NCBI GenBank assembly: GCA_003008705.1 | Contig: PDUO01000004.1 | Coordinates: forward strand, 930,001-994,000 | DNA from: Pezicula radicicola | Taxonomy: Eukaryota; Ascomycota; Leotiomycetes; Helotiales; Dermateaceae | DNA: 64,000 nt | Direction of reading: 5' to 3' | In this document: in pieces, positions 23,655 to 37,011 of the stretch | Position numbering within the stretch: the stretch's first letter is position 1 | How the letters are laid out: each line of letters opens with the position of its first letter | Program-made: the position numbers and the translations under genes | The notes under the pieces: model-generated | Database searches by the model: none | The model's input: only the letters and a program-made list of their open reading frames with translations | What the model was told of the DNA's origin: nothing

Positions 23655-25089
23655 GGTGACGGGAAGAAAGTGTGTAAAGAGTGTTTAATCAAGATGGACG
23701 AGTTTCGTTGCTCGACTGGGGAACAAGATTCGTTGCAAAAGGGTCGAGTGAATGAGCTGAGAAGGTAGGTAGCCGCGACGTTGGATCGTGAAACACCAGC
23801 ACGGCTGTGGTGTGGTCCACAACTTTATATGTGTTCCTCAAAACCTGCAGATAGGGCGAGGCAGGTCGAGTAGGTTCTAGCTGTCGTGGTGGCAGAACAA
23901 AGGTGTCAAGGTGAAGTTGTTTGTCGTGGGTGGCCTTGAAGTGAATAATGGATGAGTCGAAGGGAAGGAGGTCGAACAAGTAGGCAACCCCTCCCTCCGG
24001 TGTCTGAGCTAGGATTATCGCGATAAGCTCTAGGCTGCCCCACAGTACAGTCCAGCTACTCTACAGTATTGATTGTACTGTACAAATGGACTGCGAATTT
24101 GCGTTTGCACAACGGGAAATGATTTCTCTAGTTTCTCTAATATCTATCGTTTGGGAAATTGCCCATACTGTAAAGGCCCTAGTACAAGGCTTTTTAGAGT
24201 CGGCATAAGCTATACTTCGTAGCATTATCATACATACCGCCGATACAGCACCATATCGGAGTACTAATCGTCATACTTGGTCCGTGGCAGATAGATAAAG
24301 CGGCCACGTTCAAGTACTTGCTGGACTTTTAGTGCTACTTAGGACCAATACAACCCAATAGGCACTTAAATTAAAAGATTTACTCTTTTACACTGACTCC
24401 GTTTGAATGTTTTCAAACAGTGTTTCAAGATAGGTATCTGAGTCTTGAATCTACCTTACCTTAGGTAGGCATCTAACACAGCAGACGAACTGCTTTGGAG
24501 TGCCGTTCTTCCACTGCCAGCTCAGCACCAGCTAAACTAAGATTAGCCTCGCTGAGTGGTGGAGCGGCGCGGCGAGCGGGGGATCTCCATCCAGAAGCGC
24601 AAGAAAACCTGGAAGACAGGACAAGGCTGCTGATAATAAGAACACGACATTTCAAGTCCAACAAATTCCCTATTGGTAGCCCTTTCACCACTCACCTGTG
24701 GCAATAATAAGACTCATTTTTCTCTCTTTTTTTTTTCTGGACGCTTGATAAGTTCTTTGACTCTTAGCTGTGCTCGTGCTAAGTTTGATTCACAATTACC
24801 TAGGTGACGCTTACGATTAGGGCTTCTTGCCATTTGAACTGATTCAACATAAGAACCCATGTATTCAACACAGAAATCCGACCTCTCTCTGTATTCACAC
24901 CATCACCGAACCACATAACACTCATCGCTCGCCGATTCATCTACTCCACAGAAATACGTAAAGCTCAAGTTTCGACCTTCGAAGCGCCATCCTTCGACAA
25001 CTTGCCTGCCTTGCCTGCTTCCTTGACTTCTCCGCACGAGCGACAGAAAAAAGGGTACTTCTAAATTCACATTTCTATCCCTATTCGCC
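23655..25089. other. Divergent promoter region between the FHA and IFRD genes
   Basis: No gene is seen. The FHA side (23655-24000) has ordinary composition. 24030-24480 is AT-richer with several GTAC-rich words. The IFRD leader (24850-25089) is C/T-rich. Confidence 0.5.
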
Positions 25090-26542
25090 ATGCATGATCT
25101 CAGGCGCCGGGCTCTCGAGAGCCATAAGACTGTGTCGAGGAAGGCGAAGGCGAAGGTGGATAAAACATCGCGTACCTCTTCAGCGGCAAATTCAAGGAAT
25201 GCGAGTAGACATGCCTCTGACGATGAAGATAGTAATGCCAGCGACAGTACAAATTTCAGGTTAGTAAGAACCAATCATAGTTACATACCATAACTAACAA
25301 AATTAGCACCGGGTCCTTTGGGGACATCGCCATAACGGACCTCCTACTCATTGATGAACAAGAAGATGACGACGAGACGTTCGCAGAATGGAAACAAAAA
25401 GTGAGCGACCGAAGCGAGGAAATCATAGACCGAAAACGAACCAGCGTTCAGAGTAGGGAAGCGACTTTGGAAGCGTGGGTGCATCTTCTCAGAAGCAATT
25501 TCGCAAGGGATGAAATTCAAAGCAAGACCTCGGAGCTGTTACCCTCAATGCTGAAAAGTATCAAGGCTGAGAGCAGCGAGAAGGAGACATGCTTCGCGTT
25601 AAAGGGTACGTCCGGATCTGTTCTCAATATAAAATTAATAAAATTATACTGATCGATCCCATTTTAGCTGTCGAAATTACTATTGCTACTATGAAGTCAG
25701 ATACTGTTTACGAGGTCGTGTTTAAAGTGCTCAAGAACTCATATACCCACTCTGAGTCCCCCAGCATCAAAACTGCGGCTATTCATGCCCTCGGAACCGC
25801 CGCAATGTTAGGTGGCGCTTCCGAGGAAGAAATGGAAGAAATCATGGATCATCTGTTAGAAATAATCGAGTCAGATGGCACCTCGATAGAGGCCGAAGAT
25901 AATGGCGAGGTTGTAGCCGCCGCTATTGAAGAATGGGCTTTACTGGCTACTTTTATTGAGGATATGGAGGACAAAACAGAGGAAGCTATGGAAGTCTTCG
26001 TGGGACAGCTTGAGAGCAGTGATGTGGGTGTTCAGGTTGCTTCTGGGGAGGCTATTGCGCTTCTATTTGAAAAGAGTTACACCGAAAGAGAAGAATTCGA
26101 TGCACCAGCTACAGAAATAGAAGGTGACGCAAACTTTGTCAAACGCTACGAAGTCTACCGACAACGAAATCAGTTGATGCATATGCTCTCGCAGCTGGCA
26201 AAAGAAGCATCGAAGAGCATTTCGAAGAAGAAACGGCAAACATTACATGTCAATTTTCGAGACATACTCAATACAGTCGAAAACCCAACTCGGGGGCCAA
26301 GGTATTCTAAAGCCGTCGATGCAGAAACTGGGCAGGAATATGGTTCAAGAATGATACTTGGACTCCCACAGGGCGCTATGAGAATTGATAAATGGTGGAA
26401 GTTGCATAGGCTTCAAGCCTTGAAAAGAATTCTGGGTGCAGGGCTCCTGAATCACTATATGAACAATGAGGCGGTCTTTGATGTTCTTCCATACACCAAA
26501 CCTCAAGATGCCTTCGACCTTCTTATGAGCGAGCACCACTAG
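25090..26542 (+). CDS. Interferon-related developmental regulator (IFRD) family protein
   Basis: Exons 25090..25259, 25307..25605 and 25668..26542 give 447 residues. Introns are 47 bp (GTTAGT...TTAG) and 62 bp (GTACGT...TTTAG), and both joins keep phase (AG|C and G|CT). The basic, Ser-rich N-terminus (MHDLRRRALESHKTVSRKAK) is followed by LLLIDEQEDDDETFAEWKQK. From residue ~90 come alpha-helical repeats typical of the IFRD N-terminal domain (TLEAWVHLLRSNFARDEI, ALGTAAMLGGASEEEMEEIM, EEWALLATFIEDMEDKT). The C-terminal block KWWKLHRLQALKRILGAGL with the HYMNNEAVFDVLPY end matches the family C-terminus. Animal IFRD1/2 act in transcriptional co-regulation and, for IFRD2, ribosome inactivation; the fungal role is not established. 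Confidence 0.88.
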
Positions 26543-28506
26543 TCGTTGACGATCGACACATGTGATGGCGTGGTGATTTGCTGGTGATACGTTTTAAGTC
26601 TTCCTGACTTGGACTCTTTGGAGGGTTTCAACCAGCATTATCATGTCCGCATACAAGTATAGAATCCGTACACTTGGCATTAGCGGATTGGGAGCATTGG
26701 AAAACGATATTGCGTCAACATTGACTTATGAGAAGACAAAAGAGAACTGTTTTATTTGCTTTTTGTGCCAGTTACAGGATACAACTATAGTACTCACCTC
26801 CAGCTGAGACCAACGACTAAAAAAGTAGATGTTTATAGATACTAGTAATTTCAACATATTTCAAGCTCTTTAAGCCTTGTCGTAGGTTCTTGCGTTGGAT
26901 GCTTTGCATGAAGACCGCTCCTCCAGAAGCAAGAAATTCTCATATCGAAATCAGCGTGAAAACTTGGCCGCATCAGTGTCTTGCACTACCTAAGAGCTGC
27001 TACGATCAAGCACTACGGTTTTAATGACGACTGAGAACTAGTTGAATCATTGAATTAACTTTGGACTTGGTATTTTGAATTATGAGGATTAAGTAAAATA
27101 ATTTAAATTAGCATGTTCCCAGTTGTTGAGTGAGTTACACACCCCACCTAGCTAGTGAGCGCAACAGATCTTAGCTCGTAACCTACTTCTACTTTCGAAA
27201 AAAAAAGTAGAATACATTCCAGAGATAGCTTAATGTAGCCACCATGCTTCTGCCTCTTCAGGAGGCTGAAAATCCGGGATGGCCTCACTTTGTACCCTTC
27301 GTACTTTGCGATTTGTAGTGATGACCCCACTGGATTATCTCTGGTGCCTGATCATCGTATTGACAGTCTTCGTTGTTTGGGTAACGCCGTTTCAGAAATA
27401 GATTTTTGAGCTCTCCACTCGTTTACAAGGTAAGCATGGTTCCCGACAATCCCTGCTGTGAGGTCTGGGAATATCAAAATGCTTTGATATCCAGATGGTA
27501 CCTCAGTCGGGAGTGCATCATAGTACTTGTACATTATTCTATACCCTCTGAGGAGAATTTACTCCAATTCAAAAAGATGGCCTCGTCGTTACCCGCCGCC
27601 AGAAGAGGGGTTCTTTCCTCACAGTCTGCTGATTCTGGCCAAATAAATCTTGTGAACCCAACATGCGTCTCGATGCAGAGCGCAAGTAGCCGAGGCGCAG
27701 AGTGCAAGCTGACTGGTCTTTCGAGTTCATCTGGGGCGAATGAAAACACTGCCACTGCACCATGAGCTGCAGTTCCCGCCACCTGCAGTTGGAAGCAGCT
27801 GATGATGGGCGGCGCCGTTTGTATTTGATCCTTCTCTTGGTACCTTAGAGGACGAAGAAACGAGGCAGTGAGATTATGAAGTGACAGCTCGAGGACTAGC
27901 GACGCCATTCATGGTCAATGCTCCTGTCCACGATAAGCAACCTGGAAGAAAAACGAGAAAGAAGGGCACTGTAACAAAATAATGTTGAGCGCCACGATTT
28001 GAAGTCTCATTTCCAGTTCCAATATCTTTTTCGAGTACATGCAGTTCATCACTTCTGCACACAGAAGAGAGAGCGAACGTACATCGAACATCAACTCCGT
28101 GATTCTATTTGTCCCCTTCAATTGGCTAAATTCTGGCAAACCCACGCTTCTCGCTTTTGATTGGCTATCAACAAACCTGGCTTGACAACGCAGAGACTCC
28201 CAGTGCATCCCGGGGCCCTCTCTTTCATAATACCGTTTCTATTGATCGCATCGCAGCCCTCCTCTACATAATTACAATTCGAATTTAAGGTATCCTTGAT
28301 GTTCATATCGAGTGCCATTATCTCTCCTCCCAGCCTGCGCGACGGAAGGTGAGGCTCAAGGGGCATCTGCTGGGCTCTCAGGACGTTGGGGACTGAGCTT
28401 TTTATTATCCCCAGCCTTCCGATATTTACACATCTCAGCCGCAACGAAGGCGACCTCACTTGTAATGCAGCCTTAATAATTCCTAGACGAGCTTTGAGTC
28501 GCCAGT
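26543..28506. other. Intergenic, promoter of the 1882-residue protein
   Basis: No gene is supportable. Open frames at 27352-28594 lack family resemblance and contradict each other on the two strands. A small inverted repeat CTACTTCTACTTTCG/AAAAAGTAG lies near 27186-27212. The last 400 bases have ordinary promoter-like composition. Confidence 0.45.
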
Positions 28507-31500
28507 ATGGGTGTCGAATCGCGAAGATCTGCTCCACCTCTCCCTGCGCCAACAGAGACAGACAGCACAGTCGGTAACACCGAACTTGAATCAAAAGTTA
28601 CAGAGAAGAGTACATACAGTCTGCCAGAAGACGGAACACCAGTCACAATATCAACACGGCGGAAGAAACACGATAAGGACGGTCACGGTGGCCTGACTTC
28701 GAACAAGTCGCAGACCTCATTGTTGATTGAGTACTTCGAGGGCGGCAAAGGCAGCCAGGCTGAATCCAGGCGGCCCTCAGTCCGAGTCAAAGTTACGCCG
28801 TCCTCGAAAAGTAGAAGCCGTTCTACAAATGATCATATCCAGATCACCGAAAGAAAAGGCACACGCAAGCCATCCTACACCAAACGGATTCAATTATCTC
28901 CAAATATAAAATCAGGCGAAGGCGACGGTGACGACAAGTCGCTGAGCTCATACGCTTCAGCCACAGAAGAATCAAATCTTTCACAAAGACCAATTGAGGT
29001 TGAAATCATGCCCCGAAGGCATGGAAGCCCTCTCATCCCTACCGGCGAAAGCAGCGCGAAATATGTACAAAATGTGAACGCCTCAGACATTTCTTCCATG
29101 CCCGCTGATAGCTTCCTCGATGGCAAATCACGATCGCCTGAACGGAAACGAAGTCGTAGCTTAACAAGAGGCGAAGCATTGGCGGCTGGCGCAGCTGCTG
29201 GTCTGGTTGCCGGAGAAGTCGCAGATAAACTACGAACACCATCACGTCGCCGAAGTCGAAGTCTTAGCCGCGAGCGGATTGTTGCACAAAAGGCTGTCGA
29301 AAAGGTTCGGGGCGAGAAGTCTGAGCGACGACGTAAACATCGTGACAGGAGCAGAAGCGTCAGCAATAGCGAACTTGCAGAAGGTGTCAAGTCTCCTCGC
29401 CGGAGGTCAAGTCGAAGTCATCATGACGAGTCAATGCTCACCGCTGCGGACTCAAGCCTACTCAGTTCGCAAAGTCGGAGATCTGGCGATCAATACTCCT
29501 TCCGTTCTGGAACCTCTAAGTCTTCAATCAACAATCCCAAATTGCTTGAGACAGTCGAGGATGCTATCCGTCGACTTATCCTCCCTGAATTGACAGCTTT
29601 GAAGAGAGAACAAAGCAAGCATGCAAGCCGCGACAAAGACCGCAGAGGATCTGTCACATCTGGAAGCGCTGTCTCCAGAGATTCAAGGGATGAATCAGTC
29701 AGTGGAAGACGGTTGTCAGGTCGGGCGAGTGGCACCGACCTTTCGGCAAGACCAGCTGTGAATGTTAATGACGAAGAAATCGTACCTGGAACCCCTAAGC
29801 GTCGCAAAGATAGAAAAAGCGAACGCGCAGTATTGGATGATTCTCCTCGTAGTTTTGAGAGGGGTGGTTCAGAAGATACTGTCATCCAAGACGGAAAGGT
29901 AAAGAAGAAGAGAAGCAGTGACAAGCATCAAGGACTTGAGGCGGCAGCGGTGGGGGCCGGACTAGGAGCACTGACGGCTGCAGCACTCAACAATCATAAA
30001 TCCAAGGAGTCTCTAGATGAAAAGAAGGAACGCCGGAGACGCAGAACAAAAAGTCGTAGCCGAAGTGATGTCGCAGAGAGCTATGAGGAGCGTCGCGAAG
30101 AAGTCCCACCGATGCCTCTTATGAGTGACATCAATACATCTGAATTTACTAGAAGCTCCATCTTGTCAGCGGAGACCGAGCGACCACATTCAGCTAGCGA
30201 AGAACATCTCAACCGTGCCACACCTATTCGGGAGGTATCTCGAGGTGTTCTTTCTCCGTCAGAACGTACACCAACACGAACACCCATCGCTTTGCAACAA
30301 GGACTAGGAACTCAACACTCCAACTTTTCACGTGGTAACCTCAGCCTACATAGTCAGAACAGTGAACAACAGCTACGGGGTCAAGAATACGAATTAGACG
30401 AGCATGGTCGCAAGGTGCCCATGAACGAACCCCGTTCTGGGCATTCAAATGAGTATCTGGAAGAAGGTCATGATCAAGGACGCTCTTACGCATTGGATGC
30501 AGGTCTTGCTGGCGCTGCGGCTAGCGCAGGATTGGGAGCTCTACACCATCATAATGTAGACGATCAACATGATCCCGATTTGGCCGAGGAGGAAGAACAA
30601 TATCGTTATTACCAAAATCACCAAGAAGTTCCTCCGCCATTGCGCTATGTGCCTTATGGTCATGAACGACGTGGTCTAAGCCCTATTCAGAGTGTTTCCG
30701 GATTTACCGAGGGCGAAGAATACGATCAGAAGCAACGGGATTCGAGATTGACACAAAGCACAGGTTCATATTCTTCTCTAAACCGATCTACTCAAAATAG
30801 GAACTCGGCAAGATCAATTAGATCCATGGATTCAGCTGGCAACGTGCACCACAATCCTCATGATTTTGCCGAGGTTCGTCAAGGAGGTCTTACGGATTCA
30901 GAATTGACTCAAGATGCAGATGGAGAGTATTGGGAGGAGCAGCACAGAGAAAATGATCGAAACAGGGATCTAGATGGGTCAGACAGCTACCGAAGCTCTG
31001 ATCCACGCATCGACTACAAGCACATGACTAACTACACCGATGATAGTATGGATGCTCCAGGTTTGGACCGCGTTGCTGCTGGTCAGAACGTCCGCGGCGG
31101 ACTGAGCGCGAATCCAGACTATGTTCACACACCAATTGCTGTAGAATCTGCAGTTGCGTCCCTCGTCAATGCTTCAGAACTGACTGGTGGATCCGGTTAC
31201 TCTAGCAACAATGGTCAGTACGATAGGAGGGCATCCTATGCTTCGTATGAGGATGGATCAGAGCAACAATTCACCAGCCGTGGCAATAGCCCTGTAAAGC
31301 AGAACATCCCACATCATCCGTCCTACGATCCCGACGACTTGGGCGAATTAAGTCAATACAGAAGCAGAGATAACAGTCCTACCAAGCATGCCTCAGAATA
31401 CGACTTGGATGAACATGGACGGAAGGTTGCAATGCCCACGTACGGAAGCTCACAAACGGCAGAGAAAGCTGGTTTAGCAGGAATTGCTGCTGGTGCGGCG

Positions 31501-34262
31501 GCTGCTGTCCTTGCTGGACGGAAGAACAAGAAATCATCTGCAGACGATATCAAATATGAAGATCGCCTCGAGACAACCGGAGCTCCTTTGCAAAAGTCCT
31601 TCAAAGATCGTGCTGTAGGAGGTATTCCTTCTCCTCGTCACAGCGTTGACGCTCTAAGCGACACGACTAGTCAAGAGCAATACCAAATGGGCGCCAGCGG
31701 AATCCCAGATGAGCGCCATCCTATGCCAGAAATCGGCTATGGTGATGCTGGTTCGGATGTGACGACAAATCCATCTATCATTCAAGGACCCATCGGTGGA
31801 TCACAACAAGAAAATAGGGATCACTGGCCAGGCCATCCCACGCCAGAACATCAAAAGTCATCTCACGCAGGTAGTCGTGACCGAAAAAGTGATTCTGCTC
31901 TCAAGTCTGCAGAAGCTGCTGTCCTCGGAGCCGCAGCAGGTGCAGGAACTGCAGCCGCGATTGCAAACCACGGTAGAGCAGCAAGCCAAGATCACGACGA
32001 AGAGTGGCAGCGGACATCTGGCGATCGCAAACGTGATACTCTTGTGACTAATCCATGGGAAGGGACGAGTCCAATCGCCGCTCTTGGAGAAGGACTAGAC
32101 CGTGACTTGCTTGGCCAAGGCGATTATCAAGGAGCTAACCATGACTTTGGTTCAAAAATGGACTATCAGTCTGGCAGTCCCATGGCGATGGCCAAGGACG
32201 AGGGCTACATTTCATCTGCGCCAAATGCTCGCTCCCCCGGCGCTCGTACGCCAGAACCAAGGGCGAAGGGTGTTGGCTTTATTGATCAAGATATTGGGGG
32301 TGCTACTGAGGCCATGACCGGCGGCGACCCCTTTTATACTCCAAAGCACTCACGGCATCTCAGTGGTATGTCTCATGGTATGGGCTCACCACTTTACGAC
32401 AGTGCGACTGGGAATGGCATTGATCGAATTCAGTCGAAAGATATTGTGGCTTTGATGGACCACGTAAGTCTCCAAATATTGTCCATTTTGGGTTTGTCTG
32501 CTAACACTCTCCATAGCTCACTGTTCGTGATGCCCAACGAAGCGCTCGTGATACAGAGATACTCGTCACCCTTGTCAGGGCCGCTACAGAGATGCGAAAT
32601 TCTTTTGAAGACATGAAGCGCCTACTTGCAGATACCGAAGATGTCATAATCACTGAGGTGCAACAAAATACTGACAAGTCTGTCCAAAAAGCAATTAATG
32701 GGCCAAGACCACAACCACAAAGTGCTCCTAGGTCTCTGAGACAAAGTTCTAATGACGAGATGTTCGAAGACATTCCCACAAAGAGAAGAAATGTCTTCCG
32801 TAGAGCTTTGAAGGGCCTTAGCATGCGGAGCAACAACGATCTCGGGAAAATTGAAGATATGTTAGTTCAATTACTCGGAGAGGTAGAAGGTCTTAAGGTC
32901 GCTCAAGGTCTCAAACCCAGTGGAACGTATGATGATCTCAGACAAGAAGGCAACTATGAGAATGATCGAGGATACGAACCCGAAGGCAATGCTGGTTCCA
33001 CTACTGCCAGTCACGGAAGCCAGTCTGGTCATCTTTCTCTGCCATTGTCATCACGAGGTGCAAATACAGCCAGACCATTTGATGGCCGGAAGTTCTCGGA
33101 TCATCGTATCAGCACTGTACCCGAGGGCGACGAAGAGGAGATGGATCAACGAGATGACGAAATCGATGCTCACGAGCAAGCCGTTCTTAACAATCAGTTC
33201 GAGAACAACGAGCGACTGCTCACACCTACGCGAGAGAACTTCCGTGGCGGATCTGTTCCCCTTGATACTCCTCCCCAGCAATATGTTGCTCCCGCTTCTG
33301 TCAGTAACGAGAATACACCGAAGACAAATACGGACAAGAGCAAGAAGCACAAGTCCAGCAGTTCCTCTGGATGGATTCCTAAGGTTTCGCGATGGTCTGA
33401 GACGACTGCATCAACAGTGTTTAGAGGTTTCCGGAACAGTGGAAGAAGCAGCGGTCGGAAAGACAATGACCAATTTGCAGAGCCGCCGTCGAGGTCTGGA
33501 TCAGATCTTGGTAATTACGATGACCACGACCCCTATGGCGATGACAAGCTCCATTCTGGATACTCACAAGACCAACTTCAACACTATGACCAGGGACCGA
33601 TGTCTTTGTTGCCACCTGAAGATCCGAAATACAAGGCGCATCGCAACTCCCTAAACCTCCAGCATCCACAACCTCGTCCCGGTCATCACTACCAGACAGA
33701 TCTTGAAACTCAAGCGCAGACCTACAATACTGCTCCTCTTTCACCAAAGTCCGCCGATTGGGGCTCTTCAACCAGCATCAACCGCCTGCCAGTACCACAG
33801 ACTAACCGCTATAGCAATGGTACAAATACTACTGGGGGTGAGAATCTTTCACCCGTCTCTGACGGCGGCTACTCGAATAATTCAGCACGCGCTCCAGCAA
33901 GGCCACCTAAAGAGCCAATCGTCCCAGAGATCCCGCCGAAGGTCAAACCAAATAAGCTCCAGAAGCCAAGTCCTCTGAGTAACGAGCATCTTGCCCCAGA
34001 TAATGCTTATGGCAGTGGATCTCCTCCTCGGGCAATGTCCGGTGCGCTCGGCGTGCCAGTTCGAAAGCCCACTGGTCCCAGGAGTATGAGTTCAGCTTCC
34101 AAGAACGGAGAATTGAACAGAGATGAAACAGTAATTCGACGAAACCAAAATAGAGGTAAGTTACCTCTGTCCGTTCTAGTCACAGTTATGTATTTTACTA
34201 ACTTTTTAGACACATTTGGCACATTGGCCAGCAACCATAGCGGCGAGTCGGAGACATTCTAA
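28507..34262 (+). CDS. Very large, low-complexity Ser/Arg/Glu-rich protein of filamentous ascomycetes
   Basis: Exons 28507..32463, 32517..34155 and 34210..34262 give 1882 residues. Introns are 53 bp (GTAAGT...CATAG) and 54 bp (GTAAGT...TTTTAG). The second is a multiple of three and stop-free, so an uninterrupted frame hides it, but the perfect donor, CTAAC branch site and acceptor argue for splicing. No catalytic domain is seen. Features: TSLLIEYFEGGKG near residue 73; RS/SR-type basic runs (RRRSRSLSRERI); Ala/Gly hydrophobic patches near 220, 480, 665, 990 and 1130, each close to a basic cluster; and a motif present twice, EYELDEHGRKVPM (~628) and EYDLDEHGRKVAM (~964). The C-terminal third starts with a helical, possibly coiled-coil block (LTVRDAQRSARDTEILVTLV). 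It is largely disordered and its function is unknown to me. A cortical or septal scaffold is only a guess from architecture. Confidence 0.8.
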
Positions 34263-36126
34263 AAGGGAACGTGACGAATATTGGGAATGAAGCTAATGCC
34301 ACGGTTTTTGCATCTTTGGGATATGCTATTGGCATATGACAACTATGACTTCTTTTGTGTCTATTTAAGGCATATAGACGGGAACTTGGGTGGTTCGAGG
34401 ACTGGATGATGATGGGATGATGATTAATGATATGACCTTTATACCTTTTCCCCGCACTCCACACACCTATTTCATACAAAAAAGCCGGCATTACCTCAGG
34501 AACGTGGTTGAGCTGGGTGTGGGATTATGCATTGTAGCGTTCTGATAAATATACCTTTTTGTTTGCTGCTTATATTCACCTTGATGTGCTTCATGAAACT
34601 TATCTTTGGGTGGAGAAAGTGGTACACCTAGGCACCAAGGCAAGTACTTCCAAATATCCTTATGAAGAAAGCCATATTACCTGCTTTAAGCTGACCGACG
34701 CCATAGCATTTGAGATATAGCAACCTAACACCAAATCAACTTCACCAGATCAGGTAACTGAATAGCAGACTACATGCAACACCTAAAATAACACTCACTC
34801 GTTATTGCGGAGAGCTTGCAAGCTGGGAGGATGTATCGATGAGGTTTTAGTTCAAATATTAATGTGTGAGTGTATGCGTTGACTTATGTTGTACAATGGA
34901 AGAAGAATCTTTGGAAATAATAGGCATGTTGCGATTATCGAGTATCACACTGTTTAGATTCATAGTAATTTTGATGCGAAAGTCCTTGTGTTGCAAGGTC
35001 GGGTGTGTCGTGAATCGGTAGTCGGTAGTCGAAGTATGTCGTATATTTTGGTATGTCGTCTATTTAGGGATGTTTCTAAAGAATAACTACATCCCGAAGG
35101 TGCACGTTTGTTACCGGCACTGTGAGTGTGCCAAAAAAAAATCCCGTGTATTTTGCGCCATTTCAAGTTATTCTCAATTTTTGAAGTTGGTGTTGCAATT
35201 CTTCATATGGATGAACCTCGATGGAACTCTTAAGTATCTCGCTTAGAAGCTTGTATTAGGACCCATATCGCGGTACTTCATACACCTTACCCGGTAACCA
35301 CTTTTAACATCCAAGGATCAACATTCAAGCTTCTGCTTCCGTCGGAAAACCATGTCTGTTTGCCGCATGTATATTAATTTACGTTATAGTCCCCTCTTGC
35401 TCACTTCACAAATTATTCTCATCACTCGATAAAACATCGTTCATTCGAAGACTGTCAGGCTTTGCGAAAACGAGTAGTGTCGTATGAGGTACGAATATCA
35501 CGGAGTAAATACTAAATAGAAAGATTTGGCTTTTAAACATCGCGGGGCCGCCTATACCGGCTTTCGCAGAGAATAGGGTTCAAGGAGGGGTTAGAAATGC
35601 GACCTGCAAGCTTCAGCATATGTATCCGTACATATTCCGTAAGTTCCTCGACTAGCAAGTTAGAGCAAACAGTTTATGAGTTGGTGTTCACACGTTAGCT
35701 GATTGGCAGGTCAGGACAGAATCATATGCGAAAGCGCACCTCTCCCATGGAAACCCACCAATAAACATACACGTTCAGATGCGAAATCCTTCGCAATAGA
35801 TTGTTAAAAGGAAACACGGAAGAACTTTTGTAATTTAATCCACTTTCAACTCCTGAAACCAAAGTGTACTCTACTACTTCGGATAGACAGTACAGTATGG
35901 AGTATCGATAGAACAACGCAACATTTCAGGGTCAAGCACACAGCAAGGGTAGTCGCCTGATGATGGCCAGACACTTTTCAATTCGGCATCAATGAAGTCA
36001 GGTATATAAACCAAGAGAACACCGAAGGGAATTTTCTCAAGTCACCAACAGTGTCTCTCTCTTCATTCAGTCTCTCAGGTTTTACGAGCTTCTCTTCCAG
36101 TCTTTACTTTTGCACACTCTACCACA
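34263..36126. other. Intergenic, promoter of the eqolisin gene
   Basis: No gene is seen. AT-rich in the middle. A TATA box sits at 36003-36010, followed by a pyrimidine-rich leader (GTGTCTCTCTCTTCATTCAG) before the start at 36127. Confidence 0.5.
36003..36010 (+). promoter_or_regulatory. TATA box of the eqolisin gene
   Basis: TATATAAA, 117 bases before the ATG, with a CT-rich leader between. This is a standard arrangement for a regulated secreted enzyme. Confidence 0.6.
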
Positions 36127-37011
36127 ATGAAGTTCTTACTCGCAGTCCTACCTACACTTGTAGCAACCACTATCGCTAACCCCATCAAAACCAACGCAAA
36201 GACACGACTCGCACGTCGTGCAAATCGGCATCAACAAAAAGCCACAAATACAGTCGCTGAAGATTACAATGAGAGTTGGGCAGGAGCTGCTCTTGCAGGT
36301 GATTTGAATTCGGGCGAGGCATTCAGTGGCGTATCGGCTACCTTCACCGTGGCTGCACCAGGTATATATTATAAAAACTACCTAGCAATTAATAAACCTA
36401 GCTAATATTATAGCTATCCCAACCGATGTCTCATCATCAGATTCATATACCTCTTCTGCTTGGGTCGGTATTGATGGTTATGGATGCGACAATCTATGGC
36501 AATCCGGCGTCGATGGAACGATTGAGTCCAACGGTGATATTTCATACTATGCATGGTATGAATGGTATCCAGCCGGAACTCAAGTTTTCGATATAGGAAC
36601 TATCTCAGCTGGTGATGTGCGTGATACTCTTCCCCCCCTTTCCATATATCCTTCCAAATCGAATAAAGAACAAAACTAATCAAAAAGCAAATTTAGGTAA
36701 TCAACGTAAACGTCACAACCACAAGTCTCTCAAAAGGAACAGCAACGATCGAGAACAAAACAACCGGCAAGAGCGCAACCAAAACCCTAACTTCCTCGGA
36801 CACACTCTGTGGACTAAGCGCTGAATGGATCATTGAAGATCTCGGCTCTCTGGCTAGTTTCGGAACTACTACTTTTTCGAATGCGGTTGCTACTACTAAT
36901 CAGAGGACTTTGGGTCCGTCAGGTGCTAATATCCTAGATATTGAGGTTGACAATACAATTTTGAGTAGTACTTCGGTTACTGATAACTCGGTTGCTGTTA
37001 CTTATAAGTGA
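36127..37011 (+). CDS. Secreted glutamic peptidase, eqolisin family (G1)
   Basis: Exons 36127..36361, 36414..36616 and 36697..37011 give 250 residues, the normal prepro length of the family. Introns are 52 bp (GTATAT...TATAG) and 80 bp (GTGCGT...TTTAG). The signal peptide MKFLLAVLPTLVATTIA is followed by a basic propeptide containing RLARR, a Kex2-like cleavage site, and then NESWAGAAL, where mature enzymes begin. The catalytic glutamine lies in GCDNLWQSGVDG and the catalytic glutamate in LSAEWIIEDLG, the Gln/Glu dyad that defines eqolisins. WYEWYPAG and the beta-sandwich pattern also fit. These pepstatin-insensitive enzymes digest protein outside the cell at acid pH. The GH131 gene converges on it from the right. 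Confidence 0.93.

Noticed and set aside
28890..29390. Antisense open frame of 166 codons inside the giant gene
   Set aside because: Shadow of the Arg/Ser-rich codons on plus; it shows leucine/arginine-rich low complexity only.
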